Source: Antedon mediterranea
Taxonomy: Eukaryota > Echinodermata > Crinoidea > Comatulida > Antedonidae
Length of the DNA: 64,000 nucleotides
NCBI RefSeq assembly: GCF_964355755.1
Contig: NC_092675.1
Span: forward strand, 30,156,912 to 30,220,911
Direction of reading: 5' to 3'
Shown here: one piece after another, positions 48,301 to 59,660 of the stretch
Numbering within the stretch: position 1 is the first letter of the stretch
Layout of the letters: the number at the start of each line of letters is the position of its first letter
Notes under the pieces: model-generated
Told to the model about the DNA's origin: nothing
The model's database searches: none
Seen by the model: the letters and a program-made list of their open reading frames with translations, nothing else
Made by a program: the position numbers and the translations under genes

Positions 48301-51300
48301 GCAGAGGTAACTAAGTAATGGCTTTTAAAAGACATGTGAGTTAATCAGGTGAAGAACCCGTGACTGCTTTAAAAGAAGTGTAATTTGTTGAGAGGTGAAA
48401 GGAGAAGGAATGAATGCATATGAGGGTGTCATCATTAAAGACTTCCACTAACTCAATTTTGCCTGGCTTTGACGTTTGATATATATTGTGTTTTTTTATG
48501 TAAATTTATAGGAATAGTCTATAAATAGGCTCACTCTACCAAACTACTGGTAACTACAGTTAAATTGTCAAAGGGGTATGTTTAGATGTTTGTTCACCCC
48601 TACCAACCAATTTAGTAAAAAGAGGGGTAATGTTTGGATGCTTAGTCACCCACACCAACCAATTAAGTCATCAAAGGGGTATGTTTGGATGCTTATTAAC
48701 CCATACCAACCAATGGAATCAGAAGAGGGGTATGTTTGGATGCTTAGTCACCCCCACTGAGTCATCAAAGGGGTATGTTTTGATAGGATTTGTTCATTGC
48801 TAGTGGGAAATGGAACACAATCTCATAAATAAATATGTAACAACTTATAACAATAATTACTCGATTCGAGCGGCCAAGCTGTTAAGGCAGGGGCGCTGCA
48901 AACCATAGCTATATATAAAATCGGCACAGGTTTAAGACACTCCTCGACCATTGTTCTGGTGTTAGAACAAGTCTTCTCGGATAAGTACTTAAAACTGGAG
49001 GTCCAGTGTGCACACATCTGGCTCACATGCACTTTAAAGAACCCAGTATATCTTTAGGAAAAGTAGGGGTCACCCTGGTGTTCTGGTCCATTCAGCCCCT
49101 GTCGTTGTGGACAGACAATGTGCGCCGTTTGGAGGCATCATTCGACACAGAGGAACTCTTAGGGGAGAAGACAGTTGTTGTATGTGTCGTCCACACCTGT
49201 GGACAATTCAGCCCAGTAGGCTGCAAGTCACCCATTTACAGTTTACTATCTTCATTTTGTCTTTTTGACAATTTTTCAGTTGGTTTCTGGGTTATCATAA
49301 TACAGTCAACTCTCCTTACACCAAAGTCTCCAGACTTTTCTTGAGGTCTAAATAATTTGTTTTTAACATATCATTTAAGAATTATAATTAATAGATAATA
49401 ATCATTAAGATTATGATTGTAATGAAAGGCTTCAGTAAGATCAATTTAGATAAAATTATTTTAAGTAGTAAAATATAATCATTAAACAAAAATACAATTA
49501 ATAATTAGTGGTTTAATATTTAGTAATATTTTTTACAGCCACCATCATTCAAAGGCATACTGTTTATATTGTTTATAAAATAATAACAATTTAATGGCAA
49601 CAGTTAACCCTTAATATATTTAGTAGGAAGTGTGTACTACAGTATTACAAAATGAAGGACTGAAATAAGGAGCTAAATAGGTTAAGTTAGCCTGCTGAAG
49701 GAAATCTTTACTATATAAATGCCAAAACAGTCAAAGCAAGGGGACGGTTCATAACCCCTCGTGATTCCCATGTGTGAGAGGGGGAAATGTCAGATGTGAT
49801 GTTTGGGCCTGGTTTCCTGGCCATTTTCTCGTGCGGTTTCTGCGTCCGTCCCAAAGCACAAATTATATTTTACACGTGTTTAGTCAATATATATGCGGTA
49901 ACGCACTTGGTAAAATTGATTTGACGTTCATAAACTCTAGACTGTTTTTTTTTTCTAGATTATTTCTTGAAAACCAAAATATAAAGTAAATCATAAGATT
50001 CAAATTATATTGAGAAAATATAATTTATTACTCAATTTTATTTATTATTTGGTCTTTAATATGTTTATAAATTATAAAATAAAACTAATTCCAATTGGGA
50101 TATTTAATTCTATTGTGTTATGTAATGTTTTAAAATCTGTATTTCCAAAATAGAAATTTGTTATTTAATAATAATATATGAAAAAGTAAAACTCAAAAAA
50201 AAAAACATCCAAGCAAAATTATTAAATTTGAGTACATGTGAAAACATACATTAAAAATAAGAAGTAAAAATCTTATAAAATATTGGCGTGTTTACTGATT
50301 GTGTATTTGTACGTACGCATGGTAGTTACATTAAACATTGAAACATGTCTAATAAACTGACAACTCTCTTGTGAGTTTGGCACTGTTTGTTAGACATCTC
50401 ACAAACTTTAGTCGTTATCTTTTCGTTGCAGCTTGCCATGACGCCAAATTTAGATCCACTCTACACTGAGTTTTAATTAAGCGTTCACAAACGAAAAAGC
50501 AAAAACAATAATATTTTGGGAATTTCAAGTATTTTCAAGAATTTTTTTTTTATTTAATTTATGTGGCTATACTTTTAATTTGTTTCCCCTCTGTATATTA
50601 TGGTGAGTTCAGTCAAAATGTCCGCTAAGTCTCTGTCATAATGTCCGCTAAGCCTCTGTCAAAATGTCCGCTAAGCCTCAGTCAAAATGTCTGCTAAGCC
50701 TCTGTCAAAATGTCCGCTAAGCCTCTGTCAAAATGTCCGCTAAGCCTCTGTTAAAATGTCCGCTAAGCCTCTGTCAAAATGTCCGCTAAGCCTCAGTCAA
50801 AATGTCTAGTAAGCCTCTGTCAAAATGTCCACTAAACCTCCTCTGTAAAAATGTCCGATTAGCCTCTGTCAAAATGTACGCTTAGCCTCTGTCAAAATGT
50901 CCTCTAAGCCTCTGTCAAAATTTTATCGGATTAAATACGATTTAGGATTAGAAATCGAACAGAATTCTGTTTTTAAAAGTCGTAAATTGTGTTTTTATGT
51001 ATTAATTTTAGCCCGAATGAATGTGTTTAATTTATTAGTTTCTATGATCATATCATCATCAGTAAAGTTGATAATAATCTGTTAAAGTGTTATACCAAAA
51101 GGCCCACATAGTTTAATGTACAATTAACTATTTTCTTTCTTTTTTGATTTTAATATTTCTTTCCTTTATTAAACTTTAACATCAACTACATATCATATTT
51201 TTATTATTATTAACTATATATTGAATCATAAAAATATTTCCTTTGTATTCTATGTTAAACTTTATATTAGTTGATTGTGTTTTGGTAATTCATCTGGGAT

Positions 51301-54300
51301 TCTAAATCTAATATAGAAGTGTCACTACACAATGTTTAATAAGCTATAAAAACATAGCCATATGCATTAAACATGTGGTATGAATTATTTTTGGAACATC
51401 TTGATATTGGAAAAGGGTGTAGAATTTCAACCCGGGTAACTTAAACACTTTAAATTCATTAGTAATATCCCAAGTGAAAGGTAAATATCTGTAAACTTCT
51501 TTTATGGCTTGATTCCCAAAGAGGGGCAAACTTGTGCCTGTTCAGTAAGTACCCCAATTATAAGTAATTTCCTATTTGTAGATTGGATATATACACCACA
51601 GCTGGGGTATGTTCATCAACGCTTTGCACCCCTGAGGGTGTTACCTGTACCCCTCAGCTGTTCATATCATTTTGGTGTACTTGCGTAGTTCCTAATACTC
51701 TACTTACAGTATCTTTCATCATTTGGAGATAGAAATTCTTGACTTGTGCTTATGTTTGGATATTTTACGAAGGTCATGATAATTAATTATGATAGTGTAC
51801 AGACTATACTACGTTGAGCTGTGCCTTTCATAAGCCATACGTTTACCCTTCTAAGTATACAGACTTAATATGAATGGTAACCATTGAGCTGTGCCTATCA
51901 TAAGCCATATGTTTACCCTTCTAAGTGTACAGACTTAATATGAATGTTAACCATTGAGCTGTGCCTATCATTAGCCATACGTTTACCCTTCTAAGTGTAC
52001 AGACTTAATATGAATGTTAACCATTGAGCTGGGCCTATCATAAGCCATACGTTTACACTTCTAAGTATGCAGACTTAATATGAATGTTAACCATTGAGCT
52101 GTGCCTATCATAAGCCATATGTTTACCCTTCAAAGTGTACAGACTTAATATGAATGTTAACCATTGAGCTGTGCCTATCATAAGCCATACGTTTACCCTT
52201 CTAAGTATACAGACTTAATATGAATGTTAACCATTGAGGTGTGCCTATCATAAGCCATATGTTTACCCTTCTAAAGTGTACAGACTTAATATGAATGTTA
52301 ACTATTGAGCTGGGCCTATCATAAGCCATACGTTTACCCTTCTAAGTATAAAGACTTAACATGAATCTTAACCATTGAGCTGTGCCTATCATAAGCCATA
52401 CGTTTACCCTTCTAAGTGTATAGACTTAATATGAATGTTACCTTACTTTTTTTACCTTACTTTTAATGTTTTGTTCAGGATGAGCCACAAGTTTGAGTGT
52501 GAAAGTCAAGACATCAAAGTAAAAGATGCTAATGTCCAAGACGCAGACACATTTGATATCTTTGATCCAAGAAACCCAATGAATAAACGCAAAAGAGAAA
52601 AAACAACTAAACCAAAACGGTCAGTACTCTATTTTTATTTTTATTTCAAGGAAATAAATCATGTAAAAATACACAACAAAAATAATTTGTTTTTTTATTG
52701 ATTATGGAATAAAAATGTCGATGATTGATTGATTGAACATCAAAGAAAACATACTGGAAAAATTATTTTCATTGCTTAAAATTCTGAAAACCCACATATA
52801 GTTATTAGATGAGGGTGGTTAAAAATTAAAAAGGAAGAGTAATATATTTTACAGTGAAAATGTGTATTTACTATGAATGATCCAGATCCCCTACGACCAG
52901 GAAGGAAACCATTCCTTAGTTGCATCCACTAGTATATTTGTCAATAAATAAATCTTAAGAAACAGCTTTACCAAAGCTAAGCTATCCTTAAGAAATGGTA
53001 ATATTTGAAACATCCTAAATTAGAGTATTTACCGCTGTCTCAGCATGATGTTAGAGATTTGAATAGGAACAGGTTAATTCACAAAAAGCTTTCTAAGTGC
53101 TTCAACACTACAGTACTTGTCTAAGTTCCATTAATAGTTCATCATGTCAAAGAGTTAAGTAAAGGCTTTCACACTTCCTTTTACAAATTGATGAAAGAAG
53201 AGAAAAGTTCATTACAATCAATTTTTAACCAACATTCAAATTAGTGGTATACTTTGTTTTCTAAGCACATGCTTACTTCTCATTTTGATGGTGCCAATCT
53301 GATGTCCTCAACATTTTTTATAAGACAATATTTTAAATTTAGTTTTTTTTTGTCGCTATATTCATTTTTTTTTTGTAATTTAAGTACCATTTTTTGTGCA
53401 TAAAAAAGATTATAACCAACACATAAGGAGTTAGAACACTGTAATAAAATGTGTTTGTAATTCTAGACAGGACTTAACACGTCATGTAAGCTATGCAACT
53501 TATAATGTTTATTTAATTTATTTACCTTAATGAAAATATTAGTAAAATGTTATTTTAATTTGAGTAGGTGTTGAAATCGGAAATGAAATTCCAAAGCTGT
53601 AAGCAATTCAACCAACAATTCCCCATTAGAGTTCACGCTTTCATTGTTTAAATACAATTAAATCAAATTTAATTTTAAAACAATTTAATTTGGAAGTATT
53701 TTAAATTTAAACATTTAGGGAGCCCTCAATGTTTAGGTTTGATGAACTTGAGAAGGTGAAAGCATCTGCGAATGTTGTGACGTGTTCAGTGTAATCTTTC
53801 TGAACCATAATTGCTGGTTTCCCGTTGATATGGCGCTGACATTGTCGCGACCTATAATCAGGCAATTTAGCCCTCTCTTGTTTCTGCCCTTGGTGACTTA
53901 ACAGTAAACTGGTGACTTTAAGTAATACACATTTCTGCTTCTTTGCCAACATTACCTGGAATATGATGCACTAATTATAATCAACCTGCTAATCTTGTTA
54001 GTAAATGTAATTGTAATTATGACCTACTTGTTGCTACATTTGCTTTAAACATGGAGTAAAGAATAATTCTTTACTCCATGTTTTTACAGATTTAGGTTTA
54101 GTAGTAGTAGCAGCAATAGTAGTTGATATTGTTTACCTCCTTAGTTAAGTAGTAGTAGTAGTAGCAGCAATAGTAGTTGATATTGTTTACCTCCTTTAGT
54201 TAAGTAGTAGTAGTAGTAGCAGCAATAGTAGTTGATATTGTTTACCTCCTTTAGTTAAGTAGTAGTAGTAGTAGCAGCAATAGTAGTTGATATTGTTTAC

Positions 54301-56115
54301 CTCCTTTAGTTAAGTAGTAGTAGTAGTAGCAGCAATAGTAGTTGATATTGTTTACCTCCTTTAGTTAAGTAGTAGTGGTAGTAGCAGCAATAGTAGTTGA
54401 TATTGTTTACCTCCTTTAGTTAAGTAGTAGTAGTAGTAGCAGCAATAGTAGTTGATATTGTTTACCTCCTTAGTTAAGTAGTAGTAGTAGTAGCAGCAAT
54501 AGTAGTTGATATTGTTTACCTCCTTTAGTTAAGTAGTAGTAGTAGTAGCAGCAATAGTAGTTGATATTGTTTACCTCCTTTAGTTAAGTAGTAGTGGTAG
54601 TAGCAGCAATAGTAGTTGATATTGTTTACCTCCTTTAGTTAAGTAGTAGTAGTAGTAGCAGCAATAGTAGTTGATATTGTTTACCTCCTTAGTTAAGTAG
54701 TAGTAGTAGTAGCAGCAATAGTAGTTGATATTGTTTACCTCCTTTAGTTAAGTAGTAGTAGTAGTAGCAGCAATAGTAGTTGATATTGTTTACCTCCTTT
54801 AGTTAAGTAGTAGTAGTAGTAGCAGCAATAGTAGTTGATATTGTTTACCTCCTTTAGTTAAGTAGTAGTAGTAGTAGCAGCAATAGTAGTTGATATTGTT
54901 TACCTCCTTTAGTTAAGTAGTAGTAGTAGTAGCAGCAATAGTAGTTGATATTGTTTACCTCCTTAGTTAAGTAGTAGTAGTAGTAGCAGCAATAGTAGTT
55001 GATATTGTTTACCTCCTTTAGTTAAGTAGTAGTAGTAGTAGCAGCAATAGTAGTTGATATTGTTTACCTCCTTTAGTTAAGTAGTAGTAGTAGTAGCAGC
55101 AATAGTAGTTGATATTGTTTACCTCCTTAGTTAAGTAGTAGCATTAGACAGATAGTGGACACAACATAATTATGTAGTTGAATAGTTTTTTTTATTAATT
55201 TTGTCTTCAAAATTTGTAAGCAAACTTAGTAAAGGACTTGGACATTCATTTGAGGTAGATGTAACGCAAGTAAGTTGACCAATCAAATGTGACTGTTTGG
55301 ATGATCCATCATGTCACGCTTGGTCAAATTACTTGCGCTGCGTTTACATCCTTGCGTTTACGTCCTTGCGTTGCGTCAAAGTCAAGTACCAAGGTTTACT
55401 GAACTAACATTACGGTGGACGTCCAAACATCTTTAAATTGATATTTAAAGTGTCAATTGTTTTATAACCTTTCAGGTGCTAAAATGTAACAAATATATTT
55501 CTGTGGATGGAAGAAGAACATTTAATTTAGTGCTTATAAATTGAATTTACTACTGTAAAACCATAAATTAAAACTTTATTTTGAGAGTTTTACATCTTAA
55601 TTTATTCACTGTGAACTTTAGGTAATGCTAACAGAATGAGCATTGAATATACATAATTTAATTTATGCATCAATCAAGTATTTCTAGAGAGTTGTATACA
55701 CGACTGTAATTCTAACTTTTTCTTTCACTATTTAGTTTCAAATCACATTTAATAAACTCTAAAGTCAGCTGACTTGCTTACATGTCTGCTCATGATTTTC
55801 CACCCACCTTCATCTACATGCTTTGAATCCATGTGACCTCCTCGACAGAAAAGATCTGTTATCTTAGATTTTTCAATAAATTTCACAATATGCTTTTAGT
55901 TAAATCCATGCATTTTGATATTCTATGAATAATTAATCAAAAGTGAATGATTTATTTTCAGATGAACTGAATGTGGAAGTGAGTGGTACAAGATGAATGT
56001 GATATAGAGTACAGGTATTATTAACATAGTGTTTTAAATGATAGATACAGATAAATATCAGCCTTCTGTGGGATATGACATATAGTAGCTGAAATAAACA
56101 AGGGCCAGACAAACT
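38851..56115 (+). CDS. CWC27: CWC27 spliceosome-associated cyclophilin (complete, 11 exons)
   Basis: CWC27 is a cyclophilin-type protein of the activated spliceosome. Exons: 38851-38892, 40557-40766, 40893-41036, 41326-41424, 42988-43088, 43353-43493, 43683-43841, 44451-44676, 47129-47229, 52479-52619, 55962-55965 plus 3' UTR. All are GT-AG and in phase, giving 455 residues (human about 472). It starts MSNIYIHEPPTNGK. The PPIase domain (residues ~10-170) shows TSCGDIDIELWSKETPKACR, FHRIIKGFIAQGGDPTGTG, FVRRGLVAMANAGPNDNGSQ and HLTGKHTIFGK. As in other CWC27 proteins, Glu sits in DRCEHLTGKH where active cyclophilins have Trp, so low isomerase activity is expected. A charged coiled-coil region (LLSFGEEAEEDEEEV, ELLQQEAEDLKREILGKKKK) and the conserved C-terminus (WMSHKFECESQDIKVKDANV, DTFDIFDPRNPMNKRKR) follow. 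The last exon supplies only CG|A TGA (Arg, stop); AATAAA is at 56093. Confidence 0.93.
41125..41185. repeat. LINE/SINE tail-like repeat
   Basis: Matches 32935-33000 ('gagggtgac(t)ctaaacagcatatgc'). Located in CWC27 intron 3. Confidence 0.5.
41515..41760 (+). mobile_element. tRNA-derived SINE-like element
   Basis: 'gacttggtggttatgatgattggctactaatcccagggtacttggttcaactcc' resembles a tRNA body: D-arm-like start, anticodon-arm-like middle, and ggttcaactcc as B box. Located in CWC27 intron 4. Not a functional tRNA, because no acceptor stem closes it. Confidence 0.45.
41956..42085. repeat. 43-bp tandem repeat, 3 copies
   Basis: Unit gaccatctaaagaccaactt, then tt(g)ccatggtcagtagggctgca; starts at 41956, 41999 and 42042. 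Confidence 0.85.
42145..42313. repeat. dispersed repeat related to 3210-3352
   Basis: See the partner entry in STIL intron 6; same orientation. Confidence 0.5.
43116..43250. repeat. ~66-bp tandem duplication in CWC27 intron 5
   Basis: 'aataagcaattgt(t/c)tatcaaaatgataagaattctaagatacg(t/g)gatgcttgtaagtgatggaata' occurs twice back to back with two differences. Confidence 0.85.
44150..44320 (-). mobile_element. tRNA-derived SINE, copy 1
   Basis: On the minus strand: gagtggttgagtgccc (A-box-like), then cggcacagggtcaag, actccttgaccatagttct, gtggtagaacaagt and ccagtgcaagctgat. Shares block order with 48862-49100. Confidence 0.55.
44835..44925 (-). mobile_element. LINE 3' tail fragment with AAT microsatellite
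   Basis: Reverse complement reads gcgccttgagcactttagtg, then gatatgtgcgctgtataaat and (ATT)n, the usual tail of CR1/L2-like LINEs. Confidence 0.55.
44928..45506 (-). mobile_element. TTAA-flanked MITE, copy 2
   Basis: Same element as 21041-21642 in reverse orientation. Ends AGGCCAGGTACAGGC and CCTGTACTTGAGCT are each bordered by TTAA. The frame at 45196-45444 is internal to it. Located in CWC27 intron 8. Confidence 0.75.
45507..47128. other. CWC27 intron 8, rest
   Basis: A possible old LINE tail at 45760-45860 (ggaaagaaggagctagaaa then cttctagtccagcccc). Otherwise unremarkable AT-rich sequence. Confidence 0.35.
47230..48570. other. CWC27 intron 9, first part, no nested gene recognised
   Basis: Frames at 47460-47795 (plus) and 48012-48335 (minus) have neither family motifs nor convincing splice context. 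Confidence 0.35.
48571..48785. repeat. ~51-bp tandem repeat, 4-5 copies
   Basis: Unit ggggtatgtttggatgctta then gtcacccacaccaaccaatt and a variable spacer. Starts near 48576, 48627, 48679, 48730 and 48773. Confidence 0.85.
48862..49250 (+). mobile_element. tRNA-derived SINE, copy 2
   Basis: gagcggccaagctgttaagg (A-box region), caggtttaagacac (B-box region), then actcctcgaccattgttctg, tagaacaagtcttctcgg and a tail 'ctttaaagaacccagtatat...agtaggggtcaccctggtg'. Longer than copy 1. The frame at 49006-49344 is internal. Confidence 0.6.
49251..50610. other. CWC27 intron 9, no gene recognised
   Basis: AT-rich sequence without recognised repeats. Confidence 0.35.
50608..50920. repeat. 23-bp tandem repeat, about 13 copies
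   Basis: Unit cctctgtcaaaatgtccgct plus aag, with a few substitutions; exact 23-base spacing, e.g. 50701 to 50724. Confidence 0.9.
51800..52440. repeat. 70-bp tandem repeat, about 9 copies, next to CWC27 exon 10
   Basis: agacttaatatgaatgttaa recurs every 70 bases (51861, 51931, 52001 and on). The array stops about 39 bases before exon 10 at 52479. Confidence 0.9.
52620..54080. other. CWC27 intron 10, first part
   Basis: Mostly AT-rich. A minus frame at 53707-53952 (MLAKKQKCVLLKVTSLLLSH...) is preceded by an acceptor-like attccag and has more balanced codon use than its surroundings. It matches no family I know, so it is not called as a gene. Confidence 0.3.
54078..55142. repeat. 54-55-bp minisatellite with internal AGT/AGC runs, about 19 copies
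   Basis: Unit agtagtagtagtagtagcag, then caatagtagttgatattgtt and tacctcctttagtta. Copies are nearly identical. Variants (ctccttag versus ctcctttag; agtggtag versus agtagtag) recur in a four-unit pattern. Confidence 0.92.
55215..55405. mobile_element. ~190-bp imperfect palindrome (fold-back MITE)
   Basis: Left: cttagtaaaggacttggac, gtagatgtaacgcaagtaa, gttgaccaa. Right, in reverse complement: ttggtcaaattacttgcgct, gcgtttacatcc, gtcaagtaccaaggtttactga. Confidence 0.6.
55962..56115 (+). CDS. CWC27: CWC27 terminal exon (one base of Arg codon, stop, 3' UTR)
   Basis: Acceptor ttattttcag precedes ATGAACTG. Joined to exon 10 (...CCA AAA CG) it gives CGA TGA, ending the protein KPKR, like the basic end of human CWC27. 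AATAAA at 56093-56098 follows. The alternative is read-through of exon 10, whose GTCAGT donor is weak, adding ~27 residues to a stop at 52701. Confidence 0.55.
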
Positions 56116-57410
56116 GGATTCAAAAAATAGGAAACACTTTCCAGGCCTTGTCTTTTGAAAATGATAGGTGTGCTACAAATTGCACTCCTGAATACATTCA
56201 GGTATGCTGTAGGTGTGCTGTTTGTATTTTGGTGTGTAGAAGTTTGCCAAATTTAAGCGTGTTGTAAATCGCACTCCTTGTTGAGTGATCGCACTCGCTC
56301 GCCTTAAAAGACAAGGCTTGACTTACCCTTAAACACTTGCCCTTAAAATTTAAAATATCTCATATCTAAATGAATACAATTTAAGAGAATTCCTTAAAAT
56401 ATTTATTCAATTAAGTGAAATACTTAAGAAATATCTCACTTAAATGTGATTGGTGAATATGGCCACAGGGCATTATGTCCAAAAATATTGGACAGTACAT
56501 TTCACAACAATAGAATTAGCTCCTTGCATTTGTTGTTGTTAAAACCAGTTGTTCCATAAAACCAGGGTCAGTGCCCAAAAACTGGAGCCCTGCTGTTGAA
56601 ATAATGACATTATGTCAAAATTTTCGCAACCCGAATGCTACTAATGTTTGTTGCATACTACGGAAATGTTGCAGTAACAGCCATTTTATGTGAACCACAA
56701 TGTGTGAACATTTTTGCGAGTAATACGTCATTCGATGCACTTCGTGATCATCAATACAGAACTGCACACACGCTTTTTTTTCTCGAAAAAATGTTTAGCA
56801 GGAGTTTTGTTTGTAACAATTCTCAAAGAAATATAATTTTTCACATGTAAGTGTTCTTGGCATGATATCTAAGGACGTAAGCATTTGTTATTGATGGGCT
56901 TGGGAGAAAAGTTTAATGCATCAACTATAAGTTGATCATTGTAGTTTTATACAGGCTGTTAAAAGCAGTCAAAGTGATCATGAACTGAAACTTTACTGAA
57001 ATAGTTGATAAGAAATACCTGGTAACCAAGTTGCAATTTGTCAGTTTACTTTTAGTTTAGTAGCTGCAAACACCAGGTTGCATTTTGAACCTAAAGTATC
57101 ATACTTTGAACATGGATGAAATAAAGTAGTGTGATGAATAATGTGACCAGTTGGCAGAAGATGTAAAAATGTATTTATATATTTTAGATATTCTGTATTA
57201 ATATCTAAACCTAATATTTGAATCAAATATTGTAATAAAATCAATTATGAATATTTAAAACATCTTGATCAAATAAAAACTATTAATAGAAACTTGTCTA
57301 TTTATTCATCTTTGTCTTTCAACAAGCAAATTAAAGAGCATGTTATACGCATATTTAATCTTTTTATCCCTTGCCAATCCATAAGCATTGCAACTCGTAT
57401 AGACATCGCA
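56116..57410. other. intergenic, no gene recognised
   Basis: Between the CWC27 end and the 16-bp minisatellite. Frames at 56635-56850 and 57041-57244 show no family features. Confidence 0.35.
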
Positions 57411-57414
57411 GCCC

Positions 57415-58530
57415 ATTACCATTGCAGCCCAACCAGTAGATATTGTAGCCAATAGATATTGCAACCCATAGATATTGTAGCCCATAGATATTGTAGCCCA
57501 TAGATATTGTAGCCCATAGATATTGTAGCCAATAGATATTGCAACCCATAGATATTGTAGCCCATAGATATTGTAGCCCATAGATATTGTAGCCCATAGA
57601 TATTGTAGCCAATAGATATTGCAACCCATAGATATTGTAGCCCATAGATATTGTAGCCCATAGATATTGCAACCCATAGATATTGTAGCCAATAGATATT
57701 GCAACCCATAGATATTGTAGCCCATAGATATTGCAACCCATAGATATTGCAACCCATAGATATTGTAGCCCATAGATATTGCAACCCATAGATATTGTAG
57801 CCCATAGATATTGTAGCCCATAGATATTGTAGCCCATAGATATTGCAACCCATAGATATTGTAGCCCATAGATATTGTAGCCCATAGATATTGCAACCCA
57901 TAGATATTGTAGCCCATAGATATTGTAGCCCATAGATATTGCAACCCATAGATATTGCAACCCATAGATATTGTAGCCCATAGATATTGTAGCCCATAGA
58001 TATTGCAACCCATAGATATTGTAGCCCATAGATATTGCAACCCATAGATATTGTAGCCCATAGATATTGCAACCCATAGATATTGTAGCCAATAGATATT
58101 GTAGCCCATTGATATTGTAGCCCATAGATATTGTAGCCCATAGATATTGTAGCCCATTGATATTGTAGCCAATAGATATTGTAGCCCATAGATATTGTAG
58201 CCCATAGATATTGTAGCCCATAGATATTGTAGCCCATAGATATTGTAGCCCATAGATATTGTAGCCCATAGATATTGTAGCCCATAGATATTGTAGCCCA
58301 TAGATATTGTAGCCCATAGATATTGCAGCCCACAGACATTGCAGCCCACAGACATTATAGCCCATATGCATTGCAGCCCATAACTATTGCAGCCCATATA
58401 TATTGTAGCCCATAGATATTGCAGCCCACAGACGTTATAGCCCATATGCATTGCAGCCCATATGCATTGCAGTCCATATATATTGCAGCCAATATATTTA
58501 TATTGCAACACATTGATATTGCAGCCCTAA
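57415..58530. repeat. 16-bp minisatellite (~65-70 copies)
   Basis: Unit atagatattgtagccc with a common variant atagatattgcaaccc. Sixteen is not a multiple of three and the unit has no stop on the minus strand, so all three minus frames stay open and cycle through a 16-residue period (MGYNIYGLQYLWATIS). The 401-, 335- and 307-residue frames are therefore not evidence of a gene. Copies become degenerate toward 58320-58530. Confidence 0.95.
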
Positions 58531-59230
58531 ATAAAACTAATATATTTGTCTTCATCAATTTTAGCTTTTGTAGATTATATTATTAAAAACAGGGTATCAC
58601 TTTTTTCATTATTTCCTTTGTTGCCTTAAAAGGAAACAAACCTCAAAGAAAGTAAGTGATTATATAAAATTGACCACCAATAATGACACAGCAAACAGTG
58701 TATGTATATTAGTGGTTGTAAACACTTGATTTGACTAAGTGTACAAGCTATCATTGCTACTTATACGCGTCGTAATCGGAAATGAAATATTTTACTTAAC
58801 ACTTTTATTGCGCCAACTGGATAATGCTCTGAGCTAAAAATCTCGGAAAAAACAGGATGGGAGTTTCTGACTACAGGTCTCCAAGGAAAAGTGCTCACAT
58901 TGGCACCTGCTAGCGAATATATGAAAAAGAGTGTCTCTCACAACAGGAAACCAGTTATGTGATATGGGGAAGGGGGCCTTAGGAGAACAAGACCCACGGG
59001 AGACTGGGCCCCAGGTTTGGGTCGCACATAATGGCAACTGTTTGCCTTGACCAATCAGTTAAATTATTTTAATGATTGTAAATACAGAAACATGTTATCA
59101 TTACTTTACAATAATTTCCAATATAATTTAATGGCGTACTCCTTCATGTTATGACTTGTTCATTCGATTATTCAATATGTGCTTTAATGCCAGCACAGAC
59201 ATTTTTTTAACCACGGAAGGTCTGTGGTAA
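58531..59230. other. intergenic, no gene recognised
   Basis: 58820-59040 is of more balanced composition (gggagactgggccccaggtt) and may be an old repeat. Confidence 0.35.
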
Positions 59231-59244
59231 TACCAAGCAAGAAC

Positions 59245-59660
59245 AGCAATATTATTATGATAAAATTACTGTGATAAAATTACTGTGATAAAATTGCTGT
59301 GATAAAATTGCTGTGATAAAATTTCTGTGATAAAATTGCTGTGATAAAATTGCTGTGATAAAATTACTGTGATAAAATTACTGTGATAAAATTACTGTGA
59401 TAAAATTGCTGTGATAAAATTGCTGTGATAAAATTGCTGTGATAAAATTGCTGTGATAAAATTGCTGTGATAAAATTGCTGTGATAAAATTACTCTGTGA
59501 TAAAATTACTGTGATAAAATTACTGTGATAAAATTACTGTGATAAAATTACTGTGATAAAATCACTGTGATAAAATCAAATTACTGTGATAAAATTACTG
59601 TGATAAAATTATTTTGATAAAATTACTGTGATCAAATTACTGTGATCAAATTACTGTGAA
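59245..59660. repeat. 14-bp minisatellite (about 28 copies)
   Basis: Unit actgtgataaaatt with a gctgtgataaaatt variant. Variant copies are clustered, not random, and the right end decays to ctgtgatcaaatt. Confidence 0.93.

Noticed and set aside
57306-58511. 401-residue minus-strand frame (and 335- and 307-residue overlapping frames)
   Set aside because: Entirely made by the 16-bp minisatellite; all three minus frames are open for the same arithmetic reason.
57415-59660. CRISPR-like array
   Set aside because: The repeats are head-to-tail minisatellites without spacers, in a eukaryotic genome.
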